From: a virus
Strand: one strand, 5' to 3'
Length of the DNA: 29,395 nucleotides
Virus record (IMG/VR): IMGVR_UViG_3300021371_000077
Location: 1 to 29,395 of that record
The first letter of the stretch is position 1. Every line of letters begins with the position of its first letter. Made by a program: the position numbers and the translations under genes. A model generated the notes under the pieces. That model did not search any database. It was not told the origin of the DNA and worked only from the letters and a program-made list of their open reading frames with translations. Of the stretch, positions 1 to 5,819 are shown piece after piece.

Positions 1-26
1 CTCTGATTAATTGCGACACTCATCAT
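1..26 (-). CDS. Start of a leftward gene in the cI repressor position (partial)
   Basis: Only the first eight or nine codons are inside the window, reading Met-Met-Ser-Val-Ala-Ile-Asn-Gln with no stop before the edge. A GGAG ribosome site lies at 36-39 on the minus strand, nine bases before the ATG at 26. A second ATG follows at 23. The gene diverges from the cro-like gene, which is where lambdoid phages keep the lysogeny repressor. The assignment as repressor is from position only; nothing in these few residues shows a fold. Confidence 0.4.
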
Positions 27-63
27 AGCTTATTTCTCCAAAAAATAAAATAGAAAGCTCGCG

Positions 64-91
64 TTGACAGCATGCCCAAATGGTATATAAT
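64..91 (+). promoter_or_regulatory. Promoter of the cro-like gene (PR equivalent)
   Basis: A perfect -35 TTGACA (64-69) and a perfect -10 TATAAT (86-91) are separated by 16 bases. Transcription would start near 98, about 45 bases before the cro-like ATG at 144. This is the expected place for a lambdoid rightward early promoter, and it would drive the whole early operon. Confidence 0.8.
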
Positions 92-104
92 TCCATTTAG
101 GAAT
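78..104. promoter_or_regulatory. Operator-like dyads over the early promoter
   Basis: Two overlapping inverted repeats sit on the -10 element and start site. The first is AAATGG, nine bases, CCATTT (78-83 and 93-98), centred inside the -10 box. The second is ATTCC, five bases, GGAAT (90-94 and 100-104). A repressor or Cro-like dimer bound here would block polymerase. Which protein binds is inference. Confidence 0.5.
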
Positions 105-143
105 ATAAGAGAGCTGTTTTTTAAAAAATCGGAGACTAAAATC

Positions 144-365
144 ATGAATTCAAGAGTTGTAAAAAAAATTGCTTTGGCAATAGAGCAAATAGGAACGCAG
201 GAAGAAGTGGCTGAAATCTTTGGAGTTACGCAGCCTACAATATCTAAATGGAAGAGAAATGGGGTTTCAGTTGCAAAAACAGTTCTTTTTTGCAATGTTT
301 TAAATGCAAGGCTTGATGGTGTGCGGCTAACTGCATCAGACATACACCCTGATGTTTTTTTGTAA
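144..365 (+). CDS. Cro/YdaS-like transcriptional regulator
   Basis: A 73-residue basic protein with one helix-turn-helix (about residues 17-37, around the stretch EEVAEIFGVTQPTISKWKR). The end, with its xxDIHPDVF pattern, is typical of the short YdaS/Cro-type phage regulators, which have a bare HTH and no catalytic domain. The frame opens earlier at 72, but the ATG at 144 is preferred: it has GGAG at 131-134 and starts the HTH domain at the usual distance, and the extra 24 residues would cover the promoter and operator. It is the first gene of the rightward early operon and diverges from the cI-position gene, so its likely job is to bind the dyads at 78-104 and hold down repressor synthesis. 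Placement and fold are convincing; binding specificity cannot be seen. Confidence 0.8.
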   Translation: MNSRVVKKIALAIEQIGTQEEVAEIFGVTQPTISKWKRNGVSVAKTVLFCNVLNARLDGVRLTASDIHPDVFL

Positions 366-403
366 TGAATTGCTACTTGTTGCGTCATAACCCCTATTAT
401 ACA

Positions 404-433
404 TCGACAATATCGCACGTCAACATTTATAAC
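404..433 (+). promoter_or_regulatory. Possible second early promoter before the replication genes
   Basis: TCGACA (404-409) and TATAAC (428-433), each five of six matches to consensus, are 18 bases apart in the 102-base gap between the cro-like gene and the O-like gene. There is no terminator in that gap, so read-through from the upstream promoter could serve equally well. Weak call. Confidence 0.28.
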
Positions 434-467
434 GGGTAGGAATAAATAAATAACCAAGGAGTAAAAA

Positions 468-1220
468 ATGCAGTGGTTTAAATTAAATATTGCCGATTTT
501 CCGATCACATTAACGAACGCTCAGGCTGGGTCTTTAGTGAAGCTGATGATGATTACAGCGAGTCGTGAAGTGATTCCAAACCATGCAACTATGATCAAAC
601 TCGTGACCAAGAAGGGACTAACTTCGTTAGAAGTAGCACTCAACACAGACTCAAGTAGCGTTGAACTGCAGCTCAACTCCTTGCTAACTGATATCGAAAT
701 AAACGCCAAGTCAAGATCTGATACCTCGAAAAGACAGCAGAAATACAGGGATTCTAAAAAAAGTAACGCGTTACGTAACATCGATAGTAACGGCACACAA
801 TACACTACAAACCAAGACACTACAGTAGAGGAGAGTAAAGGCGTTACGCCTCCCCCCTCTGAAGCGACTTTTAAATCTCAATTTTACCTTGATGACTTGT
901 ACAACGATTTCTGTGAGAAGACGGAGCTGAGCCCGAAGTGGTCGGAGGCTCTGCATTTGATTAAAACCAAGATTAACAAAATTGTCGGTGATGACGACTA
1001 TGGGTGCTCGACGGCAGAAGAGGCTCGAGACCTGTTGTTTGAGATTCACAAAGTGGCTCAGGCCAAGAAGCAGGAGAACGCAGCGGTAAATGTGTCGCTT
1101 GAGAAAATATATGCGCTTAGATTTCCTGAGAGGTTTAATGAGCTTTACTCGACATTGACTGATAACAAATTTGTAGGAGAAGGAGGATGGGCAAATGAAG
1201 ATCCCAGCAATTGGCAGTAA
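468..1220 (+). CDS. Phage replication initiator-like protein (lambda O position)
   Basis: 250 residues. The first ~90 look like a winged-helix region similar in layout to phage O/YdaU-type replication proteins. A polar, low-complexity linker follows (about 90-130, rich in Lys, Ser, Asn, Thr), then a helical C-terminal part (about 135-240). AAGGAG at 456-461 sets the start. The gene after it is P-like and overlaps it by 26 bases, which is the lambda O-P arrangement. The DNA for the linker carries a cluster of GTAAC repeats, as the lambda O gene carries the origin; an O-like protein would bind these and recruit the helicase loader. I recognise no diagnostic motif, so the function rests on order, architecture and the repeats. 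It could be a DnaT- or DUF1376-type protein instead. Confidence 0.5.
   Translation: MQWFKLNIADFPITLTNAQAGSLVKLMMITASREVIPNHATMIKLVTKKGLTSLEVALNTDSSSVELQLNSLLTDIEINAKSRSDTSKRQQKYRDSKKSNALRNIDSNGTQYTTNQDTTVEESKGVTPPPSEATFKSQFYLDDLYNDFCEKTELSPKWSEALHLIKTKINKIVGDDDYGCSTAEEARDLLFEIHKVAQAKKQENAAVNVSLEKIYALRFPERFNELYSTLTDNKFVGEGGWANEDPSNWQ
763..850. other. Candidate replication origin: GTAAC repeats inside the O-like gene
   Basis: Five copies of GTAAC(G/A) or its complement lie in 88 bases: 763, 769-774 (reverse), 775, 787 and 842-847 (reverse). They form a perfect 12-base palindrome GTAACGCGTTAC (763-774), an overlapping perfect 10-base palindrome GTTACGTAAC (770-779), and GGCGT-T-ACGCC (840-850). 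A run of A residues (755-762) lies just before. One more GTAACG occurs at 1217. Lambda keeps its origin as iterons in the middle of O, in DNA encoding the linker; the position here is the same. Origin activity is inference. Confidence 0.45.
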
Positions 1221-1857
1221 CGTAATAAAAATGCCGAAACTAAATGCCATAAGCGTTGGTGAGTTTATCGGCTGGATGCGAAGCATGTACGGCAAGAAGT
1301 TTATATCTGCGTACCCAGCTGCCGTGATGAACGGACACATTGACCCAGTTTGGAAAAATGCGATTGGCTCGTTTACGGCTCAGATTGGTGAAACTGTAAA
1401 ACAAAAAATCATTGACGGAGATACAGAACATAGCACTTATGTTCCAACCCCGGCTGAGCTTAGAAAACTTTTCATCGTTGAAGACCAAAAAGAAAAGGCT
1501 AAAAGAGTTAGTGAAAAATCATATGAAGAGCAGGAGGCGCAAAGAGACCCAGCAGGGATTACAACTGCTGAAATGATTATTGAAATTGAATACTGGTTTA
1601 CGAAAGCTAACCCAAGCTGGCGAGCTGACGCAGCAAGAGTTCGGAAAGACCGAGGGTGGGACGGGTATAGCGATTGGATACGCGAGCTGAGCGATGATGC
1701 AAAAAAAATAAAAAAAGAGTGCAGGAAAAACCCGCAGAGATGGGCAGAGTCAGATCGGGAAATTTATGAAGAGCGAAAACAATATCGATATGAAAAACAC
1801 ATGCAGGCAAAAATCAGAGAAGGGAGGATAGCGAATGCCACGCAAGAAAGAGACTGA
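1195..1857 (+). CDS. Lambda P-like replication protein (probable helicase loader)
   Basis: 220 residues, close to lambda P (233). The N-terminal ~95 residues match the layout of P-type proteins: a GEF and FxxxYP segment, then VWxxAI, then a helix leading to GD and the pattern YVPTPAELRKL (about residues 82-92), which parallels the PSPGQF pattern in P. The rest is charged and helical, with aromatic clusters (EYWF, WRAD, WDGYSDW). There is no Walker motif, so it is not a DnaC-type ATPase. AGGAGG at 1181-1186 sets the start inside the end of the O-like gene, giving translational coupling. Expected role: load the host DnaB helicase at the origin bound by the O-like protein. The family call is from remembered pattern and synteny. 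Confidence 0.5.
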   Translation: MKIPAIGSNVIKMPKLNAISVGEFIGWMRSMYGKKFISAYPAAVMNGHIDPVWKNAIGSFTAQIGETVKQKIIDGDTEHSTYVPTPAELRKLFIVEDQKEKAKRVSEKSYEEQEAQRDPAGITTAEMIIEIEYWFTKANPSWRADAARVRKDRGWDGYSDWIRELSDDAKKIKKECRKNPQRWAESDREIYEERKQYRYEKHMQAKIREGRIANATQERD

Positions 1858-2059
1858 GGAAGCAAAAGAGATTCGATTGGCTCATGATGAGAAAGTGCGA
1901 GAACAAAAAAGGGCTATAGATTTATCTGATGTTGAGATTGAGTTAAATTTGGCTTGTAACAAATGGATTGGCGGCTTAGATAAAAAGTTGTATTTGGCGA
2001 TGGCAAACAAAGTGATTGAGGAAAGAATTTTGGAGGATATGAAAGATGAACTTACGTGA
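1835..2059 (+). CDS. Small charged early protein, unknown function
   Basis: 74 residues, overlapping the end of the P-like gene by 23 bases, with a good ribosome site (GGGAGG, 1822-1827). The first third is Lys/Glu-rich and probably helical; the remainder has an EIELNLACNKWIGG stretch and a helical end. No signal or membrane segment is visible and I do not recognise the family. It is the third gene of a tightly overlapped early operon. Confidence 0.65.
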   Translation: MPRKKETEEAKEIRLAHDEKVREQKRAIDLSDVEIELNLACNKWIGGLDKKLYLAMANKVIEERILEDMKDELT

Positions 2060-2222
2060 TTATATATATATTGCAAATAATTCGATTCTTTGCTTGTGCA
2101 TTGTTTTCATTTGTTATGGGGGGGGGCAATTACGAACTAAAATAGATCACATAAAACATCAAACAGTACAGCTAAGCAAAAAAATCATTCAACTTGAAAA
2201 GGATATAAAAAATGACAGATAA
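2046..2222 (+). CDS. Small membrane protein with coiled-coil tail (58 aa)
   Basis: A 58-residue protein. GGAGG at 2032-2036 lies nine bases before the ATG, and the gene overlaps both neighbours (by 14 and 11 bases). Residues 13-24 are hydrophobic and Cys-rich (ILCLCIVFICY), followed by three glycines encoded by an unbroken run of nine G (2118-2126). Residues 28-58 then form a short heptad-like charged helix. It looks like a single-pass inner-membrane peptide with a cytoplasmic tail, similar in build to small Rz- or host-takeover peptides, but no family is recognised. The G run is a place where slippage would break the frame. Confidence 0.6.
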   Translation: MNLRDYIYIANNSILCLCIVFICYGGGQLRTKIDHIKHQTVQLSKKIIQLEKDIKNDR

Positions 2223-2652
2223 TTTAATTTTAGTTGGCGGCATTGGGTTTGGCTTATCGCTTTTATGCAATGCAGCACTTGTTGTTTGGATTCTTGTCAG
2301 AAAAGAAAGCGCGAACCAAACAGAATGGGAATTAAAATCACTTAAATACAAGAAGGATGAATATGCAGGCAAAATGTTTCGTTTGATGGAAATATTAAAC
2401 CTAGGTGACAACCAAATGGGACAAGTGATTGATGCGTATGAATCTGAGATTGAGAGGCTGAAAGAATTGGTGAAGCCTGGGAATGCTATTGAAGCTGATT
2501 TTGGACCCCAGCTCGATGATGATGATGAAACTATTGAGACAACTGATTTCTTTGATGACGATGAATTGTTAGGCCTTGTAGAAGAGTCCGATAATGAAAC
2601 TATTGAGACATATGAAAAGGAGAGCGAGAATAATGAGCCAAGTAAAGTATAA
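2212..2652 (+). CDS. Single-pass membrane protein with acidic tail, unknown
   Basis: 146 residues. Residues 4-30 form one strong transmembrane segment (LILVGGIGFGLSLL, then VVWILV), followed by a positively charged RKE, which fits an N-out, C-in anchor. Residues 35-85 are likely helical. The C-terminal ~50 residues are very acidic and hold a duplicated DxETIET motif from a direct 17-base repeat in the DNA (2525-2541 and 2594-2610). The gene overlaps the 58-aa membrane protein before it, so the two may act together at the membrane. Function unknown. Confidence 0.65.
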   Translation: MTDNLILVGGIGFGLSLLCNAALVVWILVRKESANQTEWELKSLKYKKDEYAGKMFRLMEILNLGDNQMGQVIDAYESEIERLKELVKPGNAIEADFGPQLDDDDETIETTDFFDDDELLGLVEESDNETIETYEKESENNEPSKV

Positions 2653-2857
2653 AATCAAATATAGTGAAATTAATCATCCGCCACCAAAGCGTACTGTTTA
2701 TTTCGAAGATGGGTCATATGCATACGACCATGGCGAAAAATGGATGTATAAGGGTAAAGAGCTGGCAAAACATCCTGACAAGCAGTTGATTGTTGATGCT
2801 ATGCAGGATTGGTTCTTGACTGAAGATTTTAATGAAGAGGGTATTGATGAAGACTAA
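2633..2857 (+). CDS. Small early protein, unknown (74 aa)
   Basis: The frame is open from 2594, but the ATG at 2633 has AAGGAG at 2617-2622 and overlaps the upstream stop, as its neighbours do. The 74 residues include an aromatic pattern (TVYFEDGSYAYDHGEKWMYKG) suggesting a small beta sheet, then a helix and an acidic end. No family is recognised. It sits just before ninG and overlaps it by 11 bases. Confidence 0.6.
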   Translation: MSQVKYKIKYSEINHPPPKRTVYFEDGSYAYDHGEKWMYKGKELAKHPDKQLIVDAMQDWFLTEDFNEEGIDED

Positions 2858-3263
2858 GCTTACAATTGCTAAGCTTGTTGATAAAACAGCGACTGATTTG
2901 CAAAAGCTTGTTAGGCTGAAAGCAGCTGATGCTGTGGGCTTTTGTCAGTGTGTATCTTGCGGAAGTCGAAATCATTTTACGAAGATGGATGGTGGGCACT
3001 TCTTTAGCAGAACGCACTTGAGGTTTAAGTTGTTTATTGAAAATATCCACCCACAATGCAAGCGCTGCAATATGTTGATGGGCGACGCAAAGGTTCACGA
3101 GGGGTATAGGAAATACATGATTGATATGTACGGAGAGCGAAGAATTCAAGCAATGCATCGATTGCTAAACTGGAAAAAGCCCAAGTTTAAGCGTGTTGCT
3201 GTACTTGAGTTTCGAAAAGATATTAAACGACAAATTAAAGAGCTGGAGAATAGATATGAGTAA
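2847..3263 (+). CDS. ninG: NinG (Rap-like) recombination endonuclease
   Basis: 138 residues, shorter than lambda NinG (about 200). It has the family's zinc-binding pair Cys35-x2-Cys38 and Cys71-x2-Cys74. Between them is the HNH-like core: GGHFFSR (residues 49-55), then LRF and ENIHPQCKRCN (65-75). A helical basic C-terminus follows. Lambda NinG/Rap cleaves branched recombination intermediates such as D-loops and Holliday junctions. The ATG at 2847 is chosen because GAGG lies at 2837-2840; the earlier ATG at 2832 has no ribosome site. Finding it right after O/P-like genes supports a lambdoid nin-type region, although few other nin genes are present. Confidence 0.85.
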   Translation: MKTKLTIAKLVDKTATDLQKLVRLKAADAVGFCQCVSCGSRNHFTKMDGGHFFSRTHLRFKLFIENIHPQCKRCNMLMGDAKVHEGYRKYMIDMYGERRIQAMHRLLNWKKPKFKRVAVLEFRKDIKRQIKELENRYE

Positions 3264-3426
3264 AATATTAAAAGTTGATTTTAGCAAGAAAGCATCTAGG
3301 CAATGGGATGAATCAGGATGCTTAGCGGATATTTATCGAAACGCTAATGAGCGGGTAACGGCAGAAAACAATGTTTTGAAACAGGTACTAAAGGAAATAG
3401 TAGAGGAAATAAATAATTATATTTAA
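3256..3426 (+). CDS. Small early protein, unknown (56 aa)
   Basis: It begins inside the last codons of ninG (overlap of eight bases) with TGGAG about eight bases upstream. The frame opens at 3193, but that start would be buried in ninG without a ribosome site. The 56 residues begin basic (SKKASRQW) and end in an amphipathic acidic helix. No family is recognised. It is the last gene of the tightly overlapped early operon. Confidence 0.55.
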   Translation: MSKILKVDFSKKASRQWDESGCLADIYRNANERVTAENNVLKQVLKEIVEEINNYI

Positions 3427-3506
3427 CAATTTGGCAGATATTGAGAAGAGAATTTAAATGCAAATATGTGTTATATTATAAATTTGTTTAATTAGGAGAT
3501 GTTGAG

Positions 3507-3686
3507 ATGATTGTTTTATTGGTAATAGTTTTGGTGGTAGTTGTTTTTGGATGGATGAATTCAGCGGCTGCTTTTAGAAATACCCGCGTTATGCTAGAGA
3601 ATCAAGAAAGAGTTTTTCGCGCAATGGAAACGCAAGGTTCTAAACTAGAGAGACGGTTTGACAGGATTGATAACAAAATATTTTAA
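3507..3686 (+). CDS. Small N-anchored membrane protein (59 aa)
   Basis: 59 residues with AGGAG at 3494-3498, eight bases before the ATG. Residues 2-16 are almost entirely Val/Ile/Leu (IVLLVIVLVVVVFGW), a clear membrane anchor, followed by a charged helical tail of about 40 residues. It stands alone between the early operon and the terminase genes, after an 80-base AT-rich gap. This is where lambda would keep Q or lysis genes, but it resembles neither a Q antiterminator nor a classical holin. Its single anchor and basic tail would allow a pinholin-like or membrane-adaptor role; that is speculation. Confidence 0.6.
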   Translation: MIVLLVIVLVVVVFGWMNSAAAFRNTRVMLENQERVFRAMETQGSKLERRFDRIDNKIF

Positions 3687-3699
3687 ATTGGAGAGATAA

Positions 3700-4269
3700 A
3701 TGGCCACAAGAAAAACAACAACAAAAAAAGCAACAACAAAAAAGAAAGCTTTAGCTAAAAAGCCTGAAGATTATCTTGTGGCTAGTGATGAGCCTGTATA
3801 TTTAAACGAAGATTTGGCAGTCTGGGATAGGTCAAGCGGGAACGTGAAGCGTGAGTTTACTCAAAAGATGATTGAAGAGGTTAAGACGTCTTTTAAGGCT
3901 GGTGGAACTAAATATCACGCAGCTAAGATTTTAGGCATACATCCGCAGACCTTCAACAAAATTAAGAGAGGTGATAAGCCTTATGATAATGCAAAATTTA
4001 ATCATCTGCGGGCAATTTTTGAACAGGGCAGAATTGATGCTGCATTGTGGCACGTTGACTTTGTAAGACAGCAAATGATTATGAGCGAAGGCAAGCCTGT
4101 AGACATAAAAGCTGTTAACTGGCTAACTAGGTTCCAAAATGAAGTTGAAGAATTTGGCCCAGAAGAAAAAAGGCTTGATGTGAATTTGAAGAGCACGAGT
4201 CTTGAGAGTATACAGGAACAAATAGCTACAAGCTTAATAGAAACTTACGGAAACCCTGATGAATCGTAA
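3700..4269 (+). CDS. Terminase small subunit (probable)
   Basis: 189 residues directly before the large terminase subunit and overlapping it by 11 bases. The first 20 residues are a Lys/Thr-rich tail. Residues 67-91 form a helix-turn-helix (GGTKYHAAKILGIHPQTFNKIK), the DNA-recognition element typical of small terminase subunits. The middle is helical (AIFEQGRIDAALWHVDFVRQQM) and the C-terminus ends in a Leu/Ile-rich helix that would contact the large subunit. It would select the pac or cos site and deliver DNA to the motor. GGAGAG before the ATG supports the start. Confidence 0.7.
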   Translation: MATRKTTTKKATTKKKALAKKPEDYLVASDEPVYLNEDLAVWDRSSGNVKREFTQKMIEEVKTSFKAGGTKYHAAKILGIHPQTFNKIKRGDKPYDNAKFNHLRAIFEQGRIDAALWHVDFVRQQMIMSEGKPVDIKAVNWLTRFQNEVEEFGPEEKRLDVNLKSTSLESIQEQIATSLIETYGNPDES

Positions 4270-5746
4270 AGAGTTTTCAGAGTCAAAAGTAATTTTGAAA
4301 CAGATTGCGAAAAGCCTTAAGAAAAACCCCAGATTTGAGTTTGACTATCAAGCGGTCGGAGAACTTAAGCGAAGAGTTGATGATTATACGGGGCTTTACG
4401 ATTTTAAGCCTTACCCTTGGCAGTCTGAATTTTTCGCGGCCTCAAAAGAAAACAAGCAAAAATGTCTTTGTGCTGCCAACCAGGTCGGAAAATCACAATG
4501 TGGTTGCGTTGAAATGGCCTATCATCTGACAGGCTTGTACCCAGATGATTATCCGGGCTTTAAATTCGAGCATCCCATAACCGCATGGGCATTGGGTTAT
4601 TCAGGAGAGCAAATACGAGATGTTGTGCAAAAGAAGCTTTTCGGTATTCTAACTCGAGAACAAGGGTTTATTAGTAATTCAATCATACCCAAGGATTTGA
4701 TTGCTTCCGAGCCGGTAAGAAGTCAAACAACAGGGTTGGCCAAAGATGTTTATGTTAAGCACGTTTCAGGCAAAAGCTCAGTAATATCATTCAAATCATA
4801 TAGCCAGGGACACCATGCGCTAATGGGCGCAATTGTTGACTTGGTCTTAATTGACGAAGAGCCAACAGATAAGAACATATTTCCTCAAGTGCTTACGCGT
4901 ACCGCTAATGGGAACAAGAATAAAGGTGGCCATACAATTCTTACCTTCACGCCTGAAAACGGTGTAACTGAACTTGTTGATTCATTTATGAACAGAAGAC
5001 AAAAAGGGCAGTTTTTTTTAAATGTGGGCTGGGATGATGCGCCTCATCTAGATGCAGAGACGCAGGCCCAGCTATTAAGCTCGTACCCATCTTATCAACG
5101 CGACATGCGAAGCAAAGGTATTCCCGCTCTTGGCCACGGCTTGGTGTTCCCAATTGATATTGAAACGATAAAAGCTGACTACGAAATTCCTGCACATTTC
5201 GCAAGAGTTAACGGGATTGATTTCGGCTGGGACCATCCTACCGCCGTTGTATGCATTGCCATAAACAGAGATAGCGGAATGGTGTATGTGTACGATTGTA
5301 AGACTTGGCGCGAAGAGGTTCCGAGTGTAATAGCCTCAGGAATTAAGAAGATGTCGCCCGCTTTCGTGCCGATGAGCTGGCCCCACGACGGCCTATCCCA
5401 CGACAAAACAAGCGGACAGACTCTTGCAGATAGTTACCGAGACGAAGGGATAAACATGCTTTCTGAGAGGGCAACTTGGGAGGATGGAAGCAACTCTGTC
5501 GAATCTGGATACATTAAAATGCTTGATATGATGAGGCAAGGGATGCTTAAGATATCGTCATCCTGCGTTGAAATATTTAAGGAAATATTAATGTTTCATC
5601 GAAAAGATGGCAAGCTGGTTAAGGTTAATGATGACTGCTTAAGCGCTTTGCGGTACGCAATCATGATGATTCGCTTTGCAGATACTGAGCCAATGTACGG
5701 CGCCTATAACGACGAAGATTATGCGGAAACTAGAATGGGATACTAG
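4259..5746 (+). CDS. Terminase large subunit (packaging ATPase and nuclease)
   Basis: 495 residues, the usual size (P22 gp2 is 499). The ATPase domain has Walker A AANQVGKS (72-79), Walker B LVLIDEE (196-201) with its catalytic Glu, and the coupling motif LTFTPENG (228-235). The C-terminal nuclease has the RNase H-like acidic set: Asp321 in NGIDFGWDHP, Asp377 in WPHDG, and Asp458/459 in VNDDCLSALRYA. It docks on the portal, pumps DNA into the procapsid and cuts the concatemer. The start overlaps the small-subunit gene. Whether packaging is headful or cos-type cannot be told from the sequence. Confidence 0.95.
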   Translation: MNRKEFSESKVILKQIAKSLKKNPRFEFDYQAVGELKRRVDDYTGLYDFKPYPWQSEFFAASKENKQKCLCAANQVGKSQCGCVEMAYHLTGLYPDDYPGFKFEHPITAWALGYSGEQIRDVVQKKLFGILTREQGFISNSIIPKDLIASEPVRSQTTGLAKDVYVKHVSGKSSVISFKSYSQGHHALMGAIVDLVLIDEEPTDKNIFPQVLTRTANGNKNKGGHTILTFTPENGVTELVDSFMNRRQKGQFFLNVGWDDAPHLDAETQAQLLSSYPSYQRDMRSKGIPALGHGLVFPIDIETIKADYEIPAHFARVNGIDFGWDHPTAVVCIAINRDSGMVYVYDCKTWREEVPSVIASGIKKMSPAFVPMSWPHDGLSHDKTSGQTLADSYRDEGINMLSERATWEDGSNSVESGYIKMLDMMRQGMLKISSSCVEIFKEILMFHRKDGKLVKVNDDCLSALRYAIMMIRFADTEPMYGAYNDEDYAETRMGY

Positions 5747-5784
5747 CAAATTCATGTAGTTATACATCATACATAATGTGTTAC

Positions 5785-5813
5785 TTGACATATACTCTGT
5801 AAGTGTATATTAT
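5785..5813 (+). promoter_or_regulatory. Strong promoter for a leaderless portal transcript
   Basis: TTGACA (5785-5790), a 17-base spacer, and TATTAT (5808-5813, five of six). The expected start of transcription is about seven bases on, at or next to the ATG of the portal gene at 5820, so the message would have no leader. An inverted repeat ATATAC, nine bases, GTATAT (5790-5795, 5805-5810) lies across the spacer. Another, ATGTA, four bases, TACAT (5754-5758, 5763-5767), is just upstream. Both could be protein-binding sites. Confidence 0.6.
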
Positions 5814-5819
5814 TACTGC

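Noticed and set aside
1240-1488. Long open frames on the minus strand across the early and structural genes
   Set aside because: They lie opposite strong coding genes, lack ribosome sites, and have atypical residue composition, so they are shadows of the real genes.
3469-3477. Extended -10-like sequence TGTTATATT before the 59-aa membrane gene
   Set aside because: There is no acceptable -35 element at 16-18 bases upstream, and the region is simply AT-rich. It could be an activator-dependent late promoter, but nothing in the sequence shows it.
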